A stretch of DNA of 64,000 bases, taken from the NCBI GenBank assembly GCA_016795065.1, contig JAEUIU010000054.1, forward strand, positions 1 through 64,000. The letters run 5' to 3'. How positions within the stretch are numbered: position 1 is the first letter of the stretch; each line of letters begins with the position of its first letter. The notes below the pieces were generated by a model. That model ran no database searches, was not told where the DNA came from, and worked only from the letters and a program-made list of their open reading frames with translations. Shown here in pieces: positions 7,101 through 15,641 of this stretch. Source of the stretch: Phycisphaerae bacterium. Its GTDB lineage: Bacteria > Planctomycetota > Phycisphaerae > Phycisphaerales > SM1A02. Both the position numbers and the translations under genes were made by a program.

Positions 7101-9537
7101 CGGACTGACCCCGGGATCGCAGCATGACCGGCTGGTCGGAAACGGAACCATCACGGCAGCGGGCACGCTCCGCCTGAGTTTCGTTGACGGCTTTGTGCCA
7201 CACGGCGGCGACAGCTTCACCGTCGCCACCGCCGCGACCCTCAACGGCGGATACACGTCGGTCGATGTCCTCGGGTACCCCGACTGCGTGGCCAGCGCCG
7301 CGAAGGTCGGCAACACGATCGTCGTGACGATCGAGAGCGTTCCACCGACGGCGCTCTGCAAGAACATCGATGTCAACCTCAGCGCCGCGGGCAACGCGAC
7401 GATCACCCCCGCGATGATCGACAACGGCAGCAGCGACAATTGCGAGGTGGCGTCGCTCGAGCTCGACACGTCGAGCTTCACCTGCGCCGACCTTGGACCG
7501 AACATGGTCACGCTGACGGTCAGGGACCATGCCCAGAACAGCTCGACCTGCCAGGCGATCGTGACCGTTCACGACGTGACGGCCCCGGTCATCATCGGCT
7601 TCCCTGACGACGCCTCGCTGGGTTGCCCGAGCCAGATTCCGGCCCCCAACACGTCGCTCGTCACCGCGACCGATGCCTGCGGACCGATCACGATCACGCA
7701 TCAGGGCGACGCCGGCAATGGCGGCGCCGGCTGCGCCGCCAGTCCGCTCGTCGTTACCCGCACCTACCGGGCCACCGATGGAAGCGGGAACTTCGCCGAG
7801 GAAACCCAGATCTTCCTGGTGATCGACGTCACCGCCCCGAGCTTCGTCGGCTTCCCGGCAAATCAGTCGCTCGGTTGCCCGGGCGACGTTCCACCCGCCA
7901 ACCCCGGTGCCTTGACCGCCACCGACGGCTGCGGCGGGGGTGTGGCCATCACCCACGTAGGGGACGTCAGCAATGGCGGCAACGGCTGCCCCGAGTCACC
8001 CTTGGTCGTCACTCGCACTTACCGGGCGACCGACGCATGCGGGAACGCGACCACCCAAGCCCAGGTGTTCACCGTCATCGATTCGGCAGACCCGACGATC
8101 GATTCGTTCCCCGCCGACGCGACGCTGGAGTGCATCGGCGATCTTCCCGCGCCGGATACGGCTCTCGTTGTGGCCAGCGACACCTGCGACCCGGCCGTCG
8201 TCGTGACCCACGAGGGCGACACGTTCAACGGCGGCAGTGGCTGCGTTGCATCACCCCTGCTCGTCAGCCGAACCTACCGGGCCGCCGACGCCTGTGGCCA
8301 CGCCATCGAGCGGGTGCAGACGTTTACCGTCATTGATCTCTCGGCCCCAGAGATCACCTCGCCGCCCCCCGGCGGCTCCGCTCAGGCAGAATGCGGCACC
8401 GCCGTACTTCCCGACTTGCGCGAGACCCTCTCTGCCGTCGACAACTGCCTTGAGCCGACGGTGCTGCAGTCGCCCACACCCGGGACCCTCCTCGGCATCG
8501 GGAACCACGTCATCACCTTCTCGGTTTCCGACGCGTGCGACAACGTCACGGTGACGACGGCCGAGTACGTGGTCTCCTCCGACACCTGCGTTGCCGACGT
8601 GAACAACAACGGCATCGTCGATGCGACGGATCTTGCCCTCGTTCTCGGAGCGTGGGGAGCGTGCCCCGGATGCTGCGCGAACATCAGCGGCGGCGAGAAC
8701 GTCGACGCCGTCGATGTGGCCATCTTGCTGGGGGCGTGGGGACCGTGCCCCGGCGGCGATCAGCAGGCGGCCAGCGAGGCGCTCAACGGGAAGGACGGGA
8801 GCTCGATGGCCGATCGTATCGACGGCCGTGAGACCACCCCCGCCCCGACGACAGGCGCCGCTCCCGGAACACGCGGGGATCCCCGAGGTTCAGGTGCTGC
8901 GACCGATGACCACTCCTCAGCGTCACCGACCCCCCTGCCCACGCCAGGCGACTCAGCCGTCCCGACACCTCGCGTCATCCGCGCCGACGAGCGCACCGGC
9001 CTTCTCCTCATTGATGGGGACCTGCTGCTTGAGTCGTGTGACCGGGTGGTCATCCGAGTTTCCGAAGGGCGAAGTGACCTCATCATCGTGACCGGGATCG
9101 CTCAGCTTGCCGGGACACTCGTCATCGAACATCTGGATCCTCCACACGACCCCATCGCAGATGCGATGTACCGGACGACCCTCTGCATTCCGGTGCTCGC
9201 GGCAAACGAGCTACGAGGTGCATTCGAAGCAGTGACAGAACAGGAAGGAGATGGAACGCCGGTTCCGCTCGATTCCTCACGCCTCCGGACAACTGCTCAG
9301 GTATGCTCCGTGTACCTCACCCGGCCCCTCGACGAAGACGCGGCGCCTCCGGCTCCGGTTGACATCGACGGTGATGGGTTCACAGGCGTGTTCGATCTCG
9401 TGGTCATGTTCCAGGCCATGGGAAGAGACAGCGACGACCTCGCCCGCCGGGCCGACCTCGACGCCGATGGTGCGATCACCACGGCAGACCTCGTCGAGCA
9501 GGCCCGACGGCTGGGGTTCGCCGCGCGCCTGCCTTGA
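4105..9537 (+). CDS. giant secreted beta-repeat protein with HYR-like and three dockerin-like modules
   Basis: The 1810-aa protein begins with a signal peptide (cleavage near ATAAEK, about residue 27) and a WNNAANW segment seen at the start of autotransporter-type beta-strand repeat proteins. Residues about 150-920 contain four imperfect units of roughly 228 aa (at nucleotides about 4574, 5260, 5945 and 6630), rich in G, T, S and N and predicted to form a beta solenoid. An autotransporter-like G/T module follows (about 925-1080), then one HYR-like and three closely similar 84-aa Cys-containing modules (about 1165-1415), another HYR-like module, and a two-loop dockerin near 1493 (LVLGAWG, then LLGAWG). 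A P/T-rich linker leads to a further domain and a third, diverged EF-hand pair at the C-terminus (DIDGDGFTGVFDL, DLDADGAITTADL). No transmembrane anchor or beta-barrel is seen. Likely cell-surface or adhesin-like; function unknown. Confidence 0.85.
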   Translation: MDLAATARRSLCTLLLTAGISAQATAAEKTWDGGGGNLSWNNAANWNPDGLPTAADDVIINILGSTETISIPSGTALCNTLSSSENITVSGTLNVASPSTINGLITVTGTLTGTGDLVLNGGLTLSTGVLSGASTVTIPAGATIAFTTSTNAITSRSVLIAGTALWSAAQLNMSNASIQVLPGGVFHADAPAAALVQASGTNAFINDGTLVKSSASSSITVPLTNNGAIQVNGGTLTLAGSGANNGSIEVNAGGTLSVAIARTWSVGSLLGGSGQIVFNSGTQVFPADTFAPNGSFLVNSGTNVTLNSAFAPATLASPVAGTLNLQADQTFPAVTVTGTLTGTGDFTFPSGLTLSSGNLSGEAAALIPVGATLTFDTNTNSIASRDIDVAGEIQWNAGQVNCSNVTLHVLPDAVFHANASSTLAVATGANLLLNEGTILKSSGAGTIGIPFTNDGVVQIDGGSLTISGSGSNSGSLHVAAGATLYFLTSRTWNAGSTLGGAGAIVFTSGSQVFPSGAFTPAGSFQINSSANVTLNAGFAPDTLASPVAGTLSVNVDQSFPAVTVTGTLAGSGNFVFPSGLTLAGGALSGAATATIPSGATLFFHTSTNSVVSRSIDVAGEVVWSAAQINFNSSSMHILPAGVFHVEAPSVLAVSAGVNTIVNDGTIAKSAASSSINVALTNNASIDLDGGSLTLNGSGTNNGIIDVGAGATLVVNSTRTWAPGSALTGPGLIQFNNGTQSFPSGTFAPSGTFSVLSGSTVTLNNGFPVAALLSPLAGTLNVNASQTFPALTVTGALGGTGDQLFPNGLTLAGANLNGAATTTIPAGATLTLGTTPNLISGRTVDVGGEVQWTGAQINFQNASMHILPGGVFHASASATFAIAAGTNTFLNEGTFDKSSGVTTMSVPFTNAGTMSVTGGSIAVTGSYTQTAGATLITGGSFTKTSGSVALQGGVLGGTGTLTGSVSQTGGTIAPGLSPGQFTITGTVTQNATSTLDIELGGLTPGSQHDRLVGNGTITAAGTLRLSFVDGFVPHGGDSFTVATAATLNGGYTSVDVLGYPDCVASAAKVGNTIVVTIESVPPTALCKNIDVNLSAAGNATITPAMIDNGSSDNCEVASLELDTSSFTCADLGPNMVTLTVRDHAQNSSTCQAIVTVHDVTAPVIIGFPDDASLGCPSQIPAPNTSLVTATDACGPITITHQGDAGNGGAGCAASPLVVTRTYRATDGSGNFAEETQIFLVIDVTAPSFVGFPANQSLGCPGDVPPANPGALTATDGCGGGVAITHVGDVSNGGNGCPESPLVVTRTYRATDACGNATTQAQVFTVIDSADPTIDSFPADATLECIGDLPAPDTALVVASDTCDPAVVVTHEGDTFNGGSGCVASPLLVSRTYRAADACGHAIERVQTFTVIDLSAPEITSPPPGGSAQAECGTAVLPDLRETLSAVDNCLEPTVLQSPTPGTLLGIGNHVITFSVSDACDNVTVTTAEYVVSSDTCVADVNNNGIVDATDLALVLGAWGACPGCCANISGGENVDAVDVAILLGAWGPCPGGDQQAASEALNGKDGSSMADRIDGRETTPAPTTGAAPGTRGDPRGSGAATDDHSSASPTPLPTPGDSAVPTPRVIRADERTGLLLIDGDLLLESCDRVVIRVSEGRSDLIIVTGIAQLAGTLVIEHLDPPHDPIADAMYRTTLCIPVLAANELRGAFEAVTEQEGDGTPVPLDSSRLRTTAQVCSVYLTRPLDEDAAPPAPVDIDGDGFTGVFDLVVMFQAMGRDSDDLARRADLDADGAITTADLVEQARRLGFAARLP

Positions 9538-9673
9538 GACAGGCGGGTCCGAGAAGCGGGACTCCGGTCCTCTCCGCGGAAACCACCGGATTCTCGGGCG
9601 ATTCGAGCCGACCGAGAACGTGGAGGCACCCGGTCGTGCCCGCGTTCAGGCCCTTTCGCCGTCGGAGTCTGCC

Positions 9674-10114
9674 ATGCTCGTCAACGAGGTCATGACCAAG
9701 CACGTCATCTGCGCGCACATGGATGAGACGCTCGATGTGGTGCGCGATCTCCTCTCGTCGCGTCGGATCCACCATGTTGTCGTCCTGGAGGACAATCGCA
9801 TCGTCGGCATCATCAGCGACCGCGACGTGCTGCGGCATCTGTCCCCCTTCATGGGTACGAACTCCGAGCGCTCCATCGACGCCGCGACGCTCAAGAAGCG
9901 CGTCCACCAGATCATGACGCGCAACGTCCAGACGGTGCGCTTTGATGTCGAAGCGGTCGACGCCGCGAAGATCCTGCTGGAGCGGGGCATCTCCTGCCTT
10001 CCGGTGGTGAGTGACAGTGGCGCGTTGGTTGGAATCGTCTCGACGCGCGACCTGTTGCGCAATGCGGTTCGGATGGGTTGCTTCACGAGCTGCCCGAAGC
10101 GCGACGCCGCGTGA
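9674..10114 (+). CDS. CBS-domain pair protein
   Basis: A stand-alone pair of CBS domains, 146 aa: the first from MLVNEVMTKHVICA to IVGIISDRDVLRHL, the second from VHQIMTRNVQTV to LVGIVSTRDLLRNAV. Such proteins usually bind adenine nucleotides and regulate partner proteins. The frame is open upstream of the ATG at 9674, but GGAG sits 6 bases before it and the domain begins right there, so longer starts are unlikely. It has no obvious operon partner and is followed by a hairpin shared with the convergent gene. Confidence 0.88.
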   Translation: MLVNEVMTKHVICAHMDETLDVVRDLLSSRRIHHVVVLEDNRIVGIISDRDVLRHLSPFMGTNSERSIDAATLKKRVHQIMTRNVQTVRFDVEAVDAAKILLERGISCLPVVSDSGALVGIVSTRDLLRNAVRMGCFTSCPKRDAA

Positions 10115-10161
10115 TGCAACGACGGCCGGCGGCCCGATGACTAGGGCATCACACAAAGAAA

Positions 10162-10197
10162 AGAGCCTGATCCGACGCGACGTCGGACCAGGCCCTC
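10162..10197. terminator. bidirectional terminator-like hairpin
   Basis: AGAG-CCTG-a-TCCGACG pairs with CGTCGGA-c-CAGG-CCTCT around a short loop, with one internal mismatch. It lies between the ends of the converging CBS gene (10114) and dockerin gene (10253), where a shared terminator is expected. Confidence 0.7.
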
Positions 10198-10252
10198 TCT
10201 CATTGCGGAGGATGTTCAAGCGGATCCGGTGAGCCCGTCGCTCCGACCGCGA

Positions 10253-11851
10253 TCAACCCCAGGCGCCGAGCAGGATGCTCAAGTCGGCGGCGTTCACGAT
10301 GCCGTCATCGTTGAGGTCCGCTATACCGCCGGCGCTGTTCCAGGCGCCTAACAGGATCGCCAAGTCACTGGCGTCGACCGTTCCGTCGTTGTTCAGGTCA
10401 GCGGGGTTGCCGACCTCGCAAGCATCGGCCGAGCCGTTGCTGTTGCCATCGGCACAGTTGGTGCCCGCTCCGGCCCAGGTCGAACCGGTCAGGAGGCAAT
10501 CGGCTTCCTTCAGAACAAGGCAGAAGCCCGTCGAGAAGCAGCACGCCCCGGTCGGTGCCGGGCAGTTCGTTTGGGCACAGGTGGTGGCGTTACCTTGGAA
10601 GACGCCGCCCTGGGCTGCACAGGTCTCAGGGCTCACCGGCCCGACGCAATTGCCATTGGGCAGGCAACAGGCACCGGTCGGGAAGCAAACGTAACCGGTG
10701 CAGTTGGACCCCGTCGGTCCCGGAACGCCGCCGGCCGCTGCGCAGGTCTCGGGCAGGAGGTTGAGGCAACCGCCAGTCGCGGCGAAGCAGCACGCGACGG
10801 TCGCGTCATCGCAAGCCCCGAAACCGCAGCTCACGTTGTCGCCCAGATAGGTGCCGCCTTGGCTCTGGCAGGCCGCCTGGGAACCGAATGAACAGTCGCC
10901 GTTAGGCAGGCAGCAGCCGCCCTGGGCCTCGCAGATGAAGGGAGACCAGGTGATGCGCATGACCCAGTCACCGCTTGGCATGCAGAGCCCAAGCTGATTG
11001 AAGGAATGCCAGCCCGCCGGGCAGCCGAAGGGGCCGCAGTTCACGGCATAGAGCCAGTTCTTGGTCGGATTCTGAAGTCCGCCGACGTCGGTGGTCGGGA
11101 AGGCATTCGATGTCGCCGGCGGCTCGACCAAGCAGGGATTCGAGGTCTGGTTGTTGTGGTCGTCAATCCGATACGCGAAGGAGAAGGTGTGCGAACCGTT
11201 GTCCTGGATGACGATCTGCTCGGGGTCGCCAGGATCTATCGAGAACTGGATGTTCACGCCGTTGGTTCCCGGTGGGATGACCAGGTGCGGGAGGATCTTG
11301 CCGTCCGACGCGAAGCTGGCGATCTCCTGGCCCGTCGCAGGCGTGCCTTCGAAGAAGTGAATCGACCACTTGGTGGTCGTGGTCACAGTCGCGCCGCTGG
11401 TCGCGAAGATCATCTCCGCGAGGTCGATCCGGATCGGAAAGTTCGAGGCATCGATCGTGAAGCTCGCACCAGCCATCTCCTGCTCGGCGAAGCCACCTTG
11501 CACAACGTAGGTGCCGCCCTCAAAGCTGGCGTTGGTCAGGGTACTGACGGTTGGCGGGCAATTGCCTGCGACACCGCCGCTGCCCTCGCCCTGCACCAGA
11601 TCGATCTGGCCATTCAATGTCGTCGTCATCGGGATCGCCGTGACGATCGGATGCAGGCGGCTGTCGCTCGCGTCGCGACCGCGGCTCTCATCGCCCACAT
11701 TGGTCGAAACGGTCGACGGCGCGTTGCCCGGGCGTTCCATCTTCCCCTTGGGGTCGTTGGGGCGATCGGCGGCGGTCGAAAGAGTGGCGAGCGTGGTCAG
11801 CACGCAGGCAGACACGACCGTCAACGCGGCGAGACGACGAAACTCTGGCAT
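10253..11851 (-). CDS. secreted Cys-rich repeat protein with C-terminal dockerin
   Basis: Starting at ATG 11851 (AAGGA 8 bases upstream), the 532-aa product has a signal peptide MPEFRRLAALTVVSACVLTTL ending near STAADR. The N-terminal 290 residues form an unrecognised beta-rich domain. Then come four Cys-rich units of about 38-40 residues of the type G-A-C-C-L-P-N-G-N-C ... E-T-C-A-A-Q-G-G-x-F-x-G, each with six or so cysteines, presumably disulfide-bonded outside the cell. The C-terminus holds two dockerin loops ending ILLGAWN and ILLGAWG. The same Cys-repeat/dockerin architecture recurs in Phycisphaerae exported proteins. Function unknown. Confidence 0.82.
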   Translation of the reverse strand: MPEFRRLAALTVVSACVLTTLATLSTAADRPNDPKGKMERPGNAPSTVSTNVGDESRGRDASDSRLHPIVTAIPMTTTLNGQIDLVQGEGSGGVAGNCPPTVSTLTNASFEGGTYVVQGGFAEQEMAGASFTIDASNFPIRIDLAEMIFATSGATVTTTTKWSIHFFEGTPATGQEIASFASDGKILPHLVIPPGTNGVNIQFSIDPGDPEQIVIQDNGSHTFSFAYRIDDHNNQTSNPCLVEPPATSNAFPTTDVGGLQNPTKNWLYAVNCGPFGCPAGWHSFNQLGLCMPSGDWVMRITWSPFICEAQGGCCLPNGDCSFGSQAACQSQGGTYLGDNVSCGFGACDDATVACCFAATGGCLNLLPETCAAAGGVPGPTGSNCTGYVCFPTGACCLPNGNCVGPVSPETCAAQGGVFQGNATTCAQTNCPAPTGACCFSTGFCLVLKEADCLLTGSTWAGAGTNCADGNSNGSADACEVGNPADLNNDGTVDASDLAILLGAWNSAGGIADLNDDGIVNAADLSILLGAWG

Positions 11852-12136
11852 CGCGAATTGTCCTTGCCCACGGGTCGCGGGCCTTGCGGGAGGCTCAGGT
11901 CGCACCTTTCGAGATGCGACGCAAGGAACATCCCAACATGGGAAGCCTTAAGAAATGGATGGGGCCGCGGCTTCCGGCTTGGTCCCACAGACCATACGAA
12001 CCGGGCCGCCGCACCGATGCGGCAGAGCCCCCAATTGGGATCTGATTTCGGCGAGGTCGGCGTCGCCGCACGAGCGAGACCGAACCCGTCAGGCTTCACC
12101 CTACCCTACGAGAGAGGACAGGCAAGCGCCACGGGC

Positions 12137-12727
12137 TCACTCGCGCCAGCCGAGCGATTCCGCAACGGCCTCGATCAGTTCGTCCGGCTCGGGCAATCGC
12201 CCCGGTCCATTCGCCCGGCATGCCTGCCATCCGACTCCCGGGGTCAGCATCCGATATCCGTCGGCCTCGGCCTGACGGAGGTTCCGTTGGTTAGCTGGCT
12301 GGAGCCACATGACTTCGTTCATGCTCGGAGCTACCAAGACCGGCTTGGTTCGTCGGTCAATCGAGGCGATGAGGAGCGACACCGGGTCGTCGGCGATGCC
12401 CTGGACCATCTTGGCCAAGAGGTCCATCGTGCAGGGGGCCACGAGACAGGTGTCGATCGCGGTCGCAAGGCGAATGTGCTGCGGGTCGCTCTGGTCGACC
12501 TGATCCCAGATGCTGCGATGCACCGGACGCCCGGCGAGAGCCTCGAAGGTCAACGGCGTCACGAAGCGCGTCGCCGCTTCGGTCATGATGACGTGGACAT
12601 CGCAGCCAGCCTGGGCCAGCCCGCTTACAACCGATGCCATCTTGTAGCAGGCAATGCCACCGCCGATCCCGATCGCCACACGACGACCCTTGAGGTGCGT
12701 CAAAGCGTCAGGATTCCCGCGGTACAT
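12137..12727 (-). CDS. coaC: phosphopantothenoylcysteine decarboxylase (CoaC-type flavoprotein)
   Basis: It decarboxylates 4'-phosphopantothenoylcysteine in coenzyme A synthesis. The 196-aa protein is the HFCD flavoprotein fold alone: GIGGGIACYK near the N-terminus for FMN binding, the catalytic histidine in QHIRLA (H84), PSMNEVMW (residues 135-141, the P-x-M-N-x-x-M-W motif) and Cys170 in QACRANGPGRL. The usual ACG is ACR here. The CoaB synthetase half, normally fused, is missing and must be encoded elsewhere if made. The ATG overlaps the rpoZ stop (TGATG), so the two are translationally coupled, as in the common rpoZ-coaBC order. Confidence 0.88.
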   Translation of the reverse strand: MYRGNPDALTHLKGRRVAIGIGGGIACYKMASVVSGLAQAGCDVHVIMTEAATRFVTPLTFEALAGRPVHRSIWDQVDQSDPQHIRLATAIDTCLVAPCTMDLLAKMVQGIADDPVSLLIASIDRRTKPVLVAPSMNEVMWLQPANQRNLRQAEADGYRMLTPGVGWQACRANGPGRLPEPDELIEAVAESLGWRE

Positions 12728-12969
12728 CAGCCCTTCCTGTCGGCGTATTCCGAGCCCGGAAGCGGAATGCCGCTGGCCTCGAAATCGATGGTGATCTTCT
12801 CTTGGAGGATCTCCTCGATCACGACTTCGAAATCGCTTCGTCCGTTGCGGTCGACCAGTGGGCGAGCCCCTTCGATGAGCTCACCGAGACGGCGCTGGAT
12901 GAGGGCGGTCAGCTTGAAGCGGCCACCCAACTTGTTGACGATGTAGTCGCTCTTGAGGGCGTCAATCAT
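12727..12969 (-). CDS. rpoZ: RNA polymerase omega subunit
   Basis: The 80-aa protein begins MIDALKSDYIVNKLGGRFKLTALIQRR, the planctomycete form of the omega core, followed by G-A-R-P-L-V and EEILQEKI. Omega helps assemble RNA polymerase by holding the beta-prime subunit. The frame remains open far upstream over the divergent ClC gene; ATG 12969 is preferred because the family begins here, although no clear ribosome binding site is visible. It is followed by coaC with a one-base stop-start overlap. The gmk gene that often precedes rpoZ is not present. Confidence 0.85.
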   Translation of the reverse strand: MIDALKSDYIVNKLGGRFKLTALIQRRLGELIEGARPLVDRNGRSDFEVVIEEILQEKITIDFEASGIPLPGSEYADRKG

Positions 12970-13263
12970 GTTCGTCGGATCGCAGAAGGTGTCGGTGAGG
13001 ACGACACGGCAGGTGCCGAATGAAAGCCCGATGGAACGCCCAATCGGAAGCCGCGGTCGTGTCACGACGGGGGTCGCGGCCGAAGCCGGTGCCGGTCGCG
13101 TGCACGGGTGTGGGACCGACAGCCGGGACAGGCAGACAGAAAAATCACCCCTCCGTGCGGACGACCGTCCCACCTCGGAGGGGAAACGCCGGATGATAGC
13201 GACGCCCCGCTCCGGCCGCCACCAGTCGTGGAAAAGGCGATCGAGTCTCCCATTCGGCCCCTG

Positions 13264-15162
13264 ATGGTCACTCCCTCCCCCAGCCCTCCCGCTTCCCAAC
13301 CACCTGACCCCGGACGGGTCGGGCCGGTTGGCTCCGGAGACGTCCTTGGACGACCCGGATTGGCCATGGGGCCCTCCTCGGGGGGGCGGGCTTGGCCCCA
13401 ATTGGCCTTCGCCGCCGTCTTCGGGGCCTTCATGGGGGTCGTCGCCCTTGGCTTCATCCTGCCGATCCACTGGGCGGAGGCAACTGCCGAGCGGTGGTCT
13501 CGCGAGCATCCGGGCTTTCTCCTGCTCGTCACGGCAACCGTGCCTGCGCTGGGCGGACTCGCCTGCGGCCTGATCAACCGGTTGCTGACCCTCTCTCTTC
13601 GCGGGCACGGCGTCTCGATGGTCCTCTATGCCGTCGCGAGGCTCCAATCCCGACTGCCCATTCGACTGGCCCTTCGTCAGTGGCTCGCCTCGACGGCCTC
13701 TATTGTGACGGGCGGTTCGTCCGGACCGGAAGGGCCGATCGTGACGATCGGGGCGACACTCGGATCCAACGCGGGCGTCCTCGCCAAGCAGGATCGCGAG
13801 ATGGTGACCACACTGGTCGGGGCCGGCGCGGCAGCAGGCATCGCGGCGGTCTTCAACGCCCCGATCGCGGGCGTCTTCTTCGCCCTGGAGGTCCTCCTCC
13901 GCGACTTCTCCCTCCGCACCCTCGCGCCAATCGTCGTTGCCAGCGTGCTCGCCAGTGCGACCACCCAGTCGCTCATCGGCAGCCGGCGTCCGCTCTTCGG
14001 CGTCAGTCCGGATGTCATGGAGACGATGCGCGGTCTCCTCACAATCGGTGCCGCCCCCGCATTCGTCATCCTCGGCATTGCCTGCGGCCTGATCGGCGTC
14101 ATCTTCATCCGCTCGCTCCGGGCCGCCGAATCCCTCACGGAACACTCGCGGGTTCCGAAGCCGTTGCGCCCGGCCATCGGCGGCTTGGCTCTCGGCCTGC
14201 TGGGCGCCGGCTACATCGCCGCGTCGATGAAGTTCGGCGGCTCGGGCATGCCCGTTTTCATGGGCAACGGCTACAGCCTCATCGAACGGGTCACCGATCC
14301 GGCGTTCTTCACGATGAGCCTCGGAGCCGCCGGTGAGAGTTCCGGTGGCCAACTGGGCCTCGTGATTCTCGTCTGGCTTTGCCTCAAGATCATCGCGACC
14401 TGCCTCACCTTGGGCTCCGGGGGCTCGGGCGGACTGTTCGCACCGGGACTTGTGATGGGCGGACTCACCGGCGCCGCGTTCGGGATTGCCGTCAAGGCCA
14501 CCGGGCTCTTGCCGCAGGCGACGCCGGCCCACTTCGCGCTGGTCGGCATGGCCGGTGCCGTGGCGGCGATGATGCATGCCCCGCTCTCAGGCATCCTGTT
14601 GGTCTACGAACTCACTCAGGACTACAGCTTGATCTTGCCGCTCATGCTGACCGCAACGGTCTCGACGCTGGTCGCCCGTGGCCTCGAGCGGGAGAGCGTG
14701 TACACCGCCGAACTGGCCGTTCAAGGCGTGCGGCTGGGACTTCGCGGTGACACGTCGCTTCTGCGGCGCCTCACGGTGCGCGACGTGACCCTCGGTCCGG
14801 GCGTCTTCGTTCGCCCTTACGACACCGCCGATCGCCTGCTGATCCTCTCCGAGCGCACCAGCGTCGAGGACTTCATCGTCATCGGCGATGACGAGCGCTA
14901 CATCGGCGTGATCGGCGGCAACGAGCTGCGCGTCGCGCTGATCTATCGTGAGGCCCTCAACCTGCTGCAGGTGAGCGAGATCATGCGCACCGATGCTCCG
15001 ACCCTTACCAATGCCGATTCCCTCGACATCGCGCTCGAGCGCTTCAACGCCGGCAGTGTTGGGGCCTTGGCGGTCGTCGATGCCCGAGGTCGGGTCGAAG
15101 GCGTCCTGACGCGCGAGCGGTTGATGCGCCGTTATCACGAGGAGTTGGAGCGCGACGCATGA
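13264..15162 (+). CDS. ClC-family chloride channel/antiporter with CBS pair
   Basis: A 632-aa membrane protein with about ten to twelve hydrophobic segments. The ClC signature GGSSGPEGP carries the gating glutamate E156, and GLFAP (390-394) is the second ion-binding loop. The first ClC motif is SSGP rather than SGIP. Two CBS domains occupy about residues 507-632 and probably regulate gating. The start is uncertain: a GTG at 13108 opens the frame and ATG 13366 is also possible; 13264 keeps a short Pro-rich cytoplasmic N-terminus. The stop overlaps the rnpA start by four bases (ATGA), so the channel is co-expressed with rnpA and yidD, an uncommon partnership. Confidence 0.9.
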   Translation: MVTPSPSPPASQPPDPGRVGPVGSGDVLGRPGLAMGPSSGGRAWPQLAFAAVFGAFMGVVALGFILPIHWAEATAERWSREHPGFLLLVTATVPALGGLACGLINRLLTLSLRGHGVSMVLYAVARLQSRLPIRLALRQWLASTASIVTGGSSGPEGPIVTIGATLGSNAGVLAKQDREMVTTLVGAGAAAGIAAVFNAPIAGVFFALEVLLRDFSLRTLAPIVVASVLASATTQSLIGSRRPLFGVSPDVMETMRGLLTIGAAPAFVILGIACGLIGVIFIRSLRAAESLTEHSRVPKPLRPAIGGLALGLLGAGYIAASMKFGGSGMPVFMGNGYSLIERVTDPAFFTMSLGAAGESSGGQLGLVILVWLCLKIIATCLTLGSGGSGGLFAPGLVMGGLTGAAFGIAVKATGLLPQATPAHFALVGMAGAVAAMMHAPLSGILLVYELTQDYSLILPLMLTATVSTLVARGLERESVYTAELAVQGVRLGLRGDTSLLRRLTVRDVTLGPGVFVRPYDTADRLLILSERTSVEDFIVIGDDERYIGVIGGNELRVALIYREALNLLQVSEIMRTDAPTLTNADSLDIALERFNAGSVGALAVVDARGRVEGVLTRERLMRRYHEELERDA

Positions 15163-15641
15163 GTGGCACGCCCCGCCCGTTTCGGTTCCCGCGCGCGTCG
15201 CGACTCCAGCACAAGCGGGAGTTCGACGCCGTTTACGCCGGCAAGGCCCGGGTCGAGAGGGGGCCACTCGTCGCCAACGCGATCCCTGCCGTCGGCGGCC
15301 GATCGCGCCTGGGCCTCTCCATCGGCCGACGCATGGGCGGCGCCGTCCGGCGCAGCCGGTTCAAGCGACTCCTTCGTGAGGCCTTTCGCCACGAACAAGC
15401 CACCTTCCTATCGGCGTACGATGTCGTTCTCTCGCTCCGGCCGCATGAGGAACTGCCCCTCGAAACCTACCGGTCGCTCCTGAGCGAGGCCCTTACGGCC
15501 TTGGACCACCTGTGGACGAAACGCCGTCAACGCAATCGAAACGGACAGCCGGCCTCGCCGACCACACCGGCTGCGCCGGCGGATGTCGACACCCCTCGGC
15601 AGCAGGCGCCGGGCCCGTCGGGTTCATCGCCCGAGTGCTGA
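15159..15641 (+). CDS. rnpA: ribonuclease P protein component
   Basis: The protein subunit of RNase P, which matures tRNA 5' ends. The 160-aa product has the conserved basic helix RRSRFKRLLREAFR (the R-N-x-x-K-R-x-x-R-E motif with S for N), an N-terminal F-R-F-P-R-A-S-R-L-x-x-K-R-E-F entry and a D-V-V-L-S-L-R strand. A 35-residue Pro/Ala/Thr tail after the fold is unusual. It overlaps the ClC stop upstream and yidD downstream; the rnpA-yidD order is standard, but rpmH, yidC and dnaA are not adjacent. Confidence 0.92.
   Translation: MSGTPRPFRFPRASRLQHKREFDAVYAGKARVERGPLVANAIPAVGGRSRLGLSIGRRMGGAVRRSRFKRLLREAFRHEQATFLSAYDVVLSLRPHEELPLETYRSLLSEALTALDHLWTKRRQRNRNGQPASPTTPAAPADVDTPRQQAPGPSGSSPEC

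Noticed and set aside
12970-14577. Upstream extension of the rpoZ frame to 14577
   Set aside because: The extension is low-complexity antisense sequence over the ClC gene; the omega family starts at ATG 12969.
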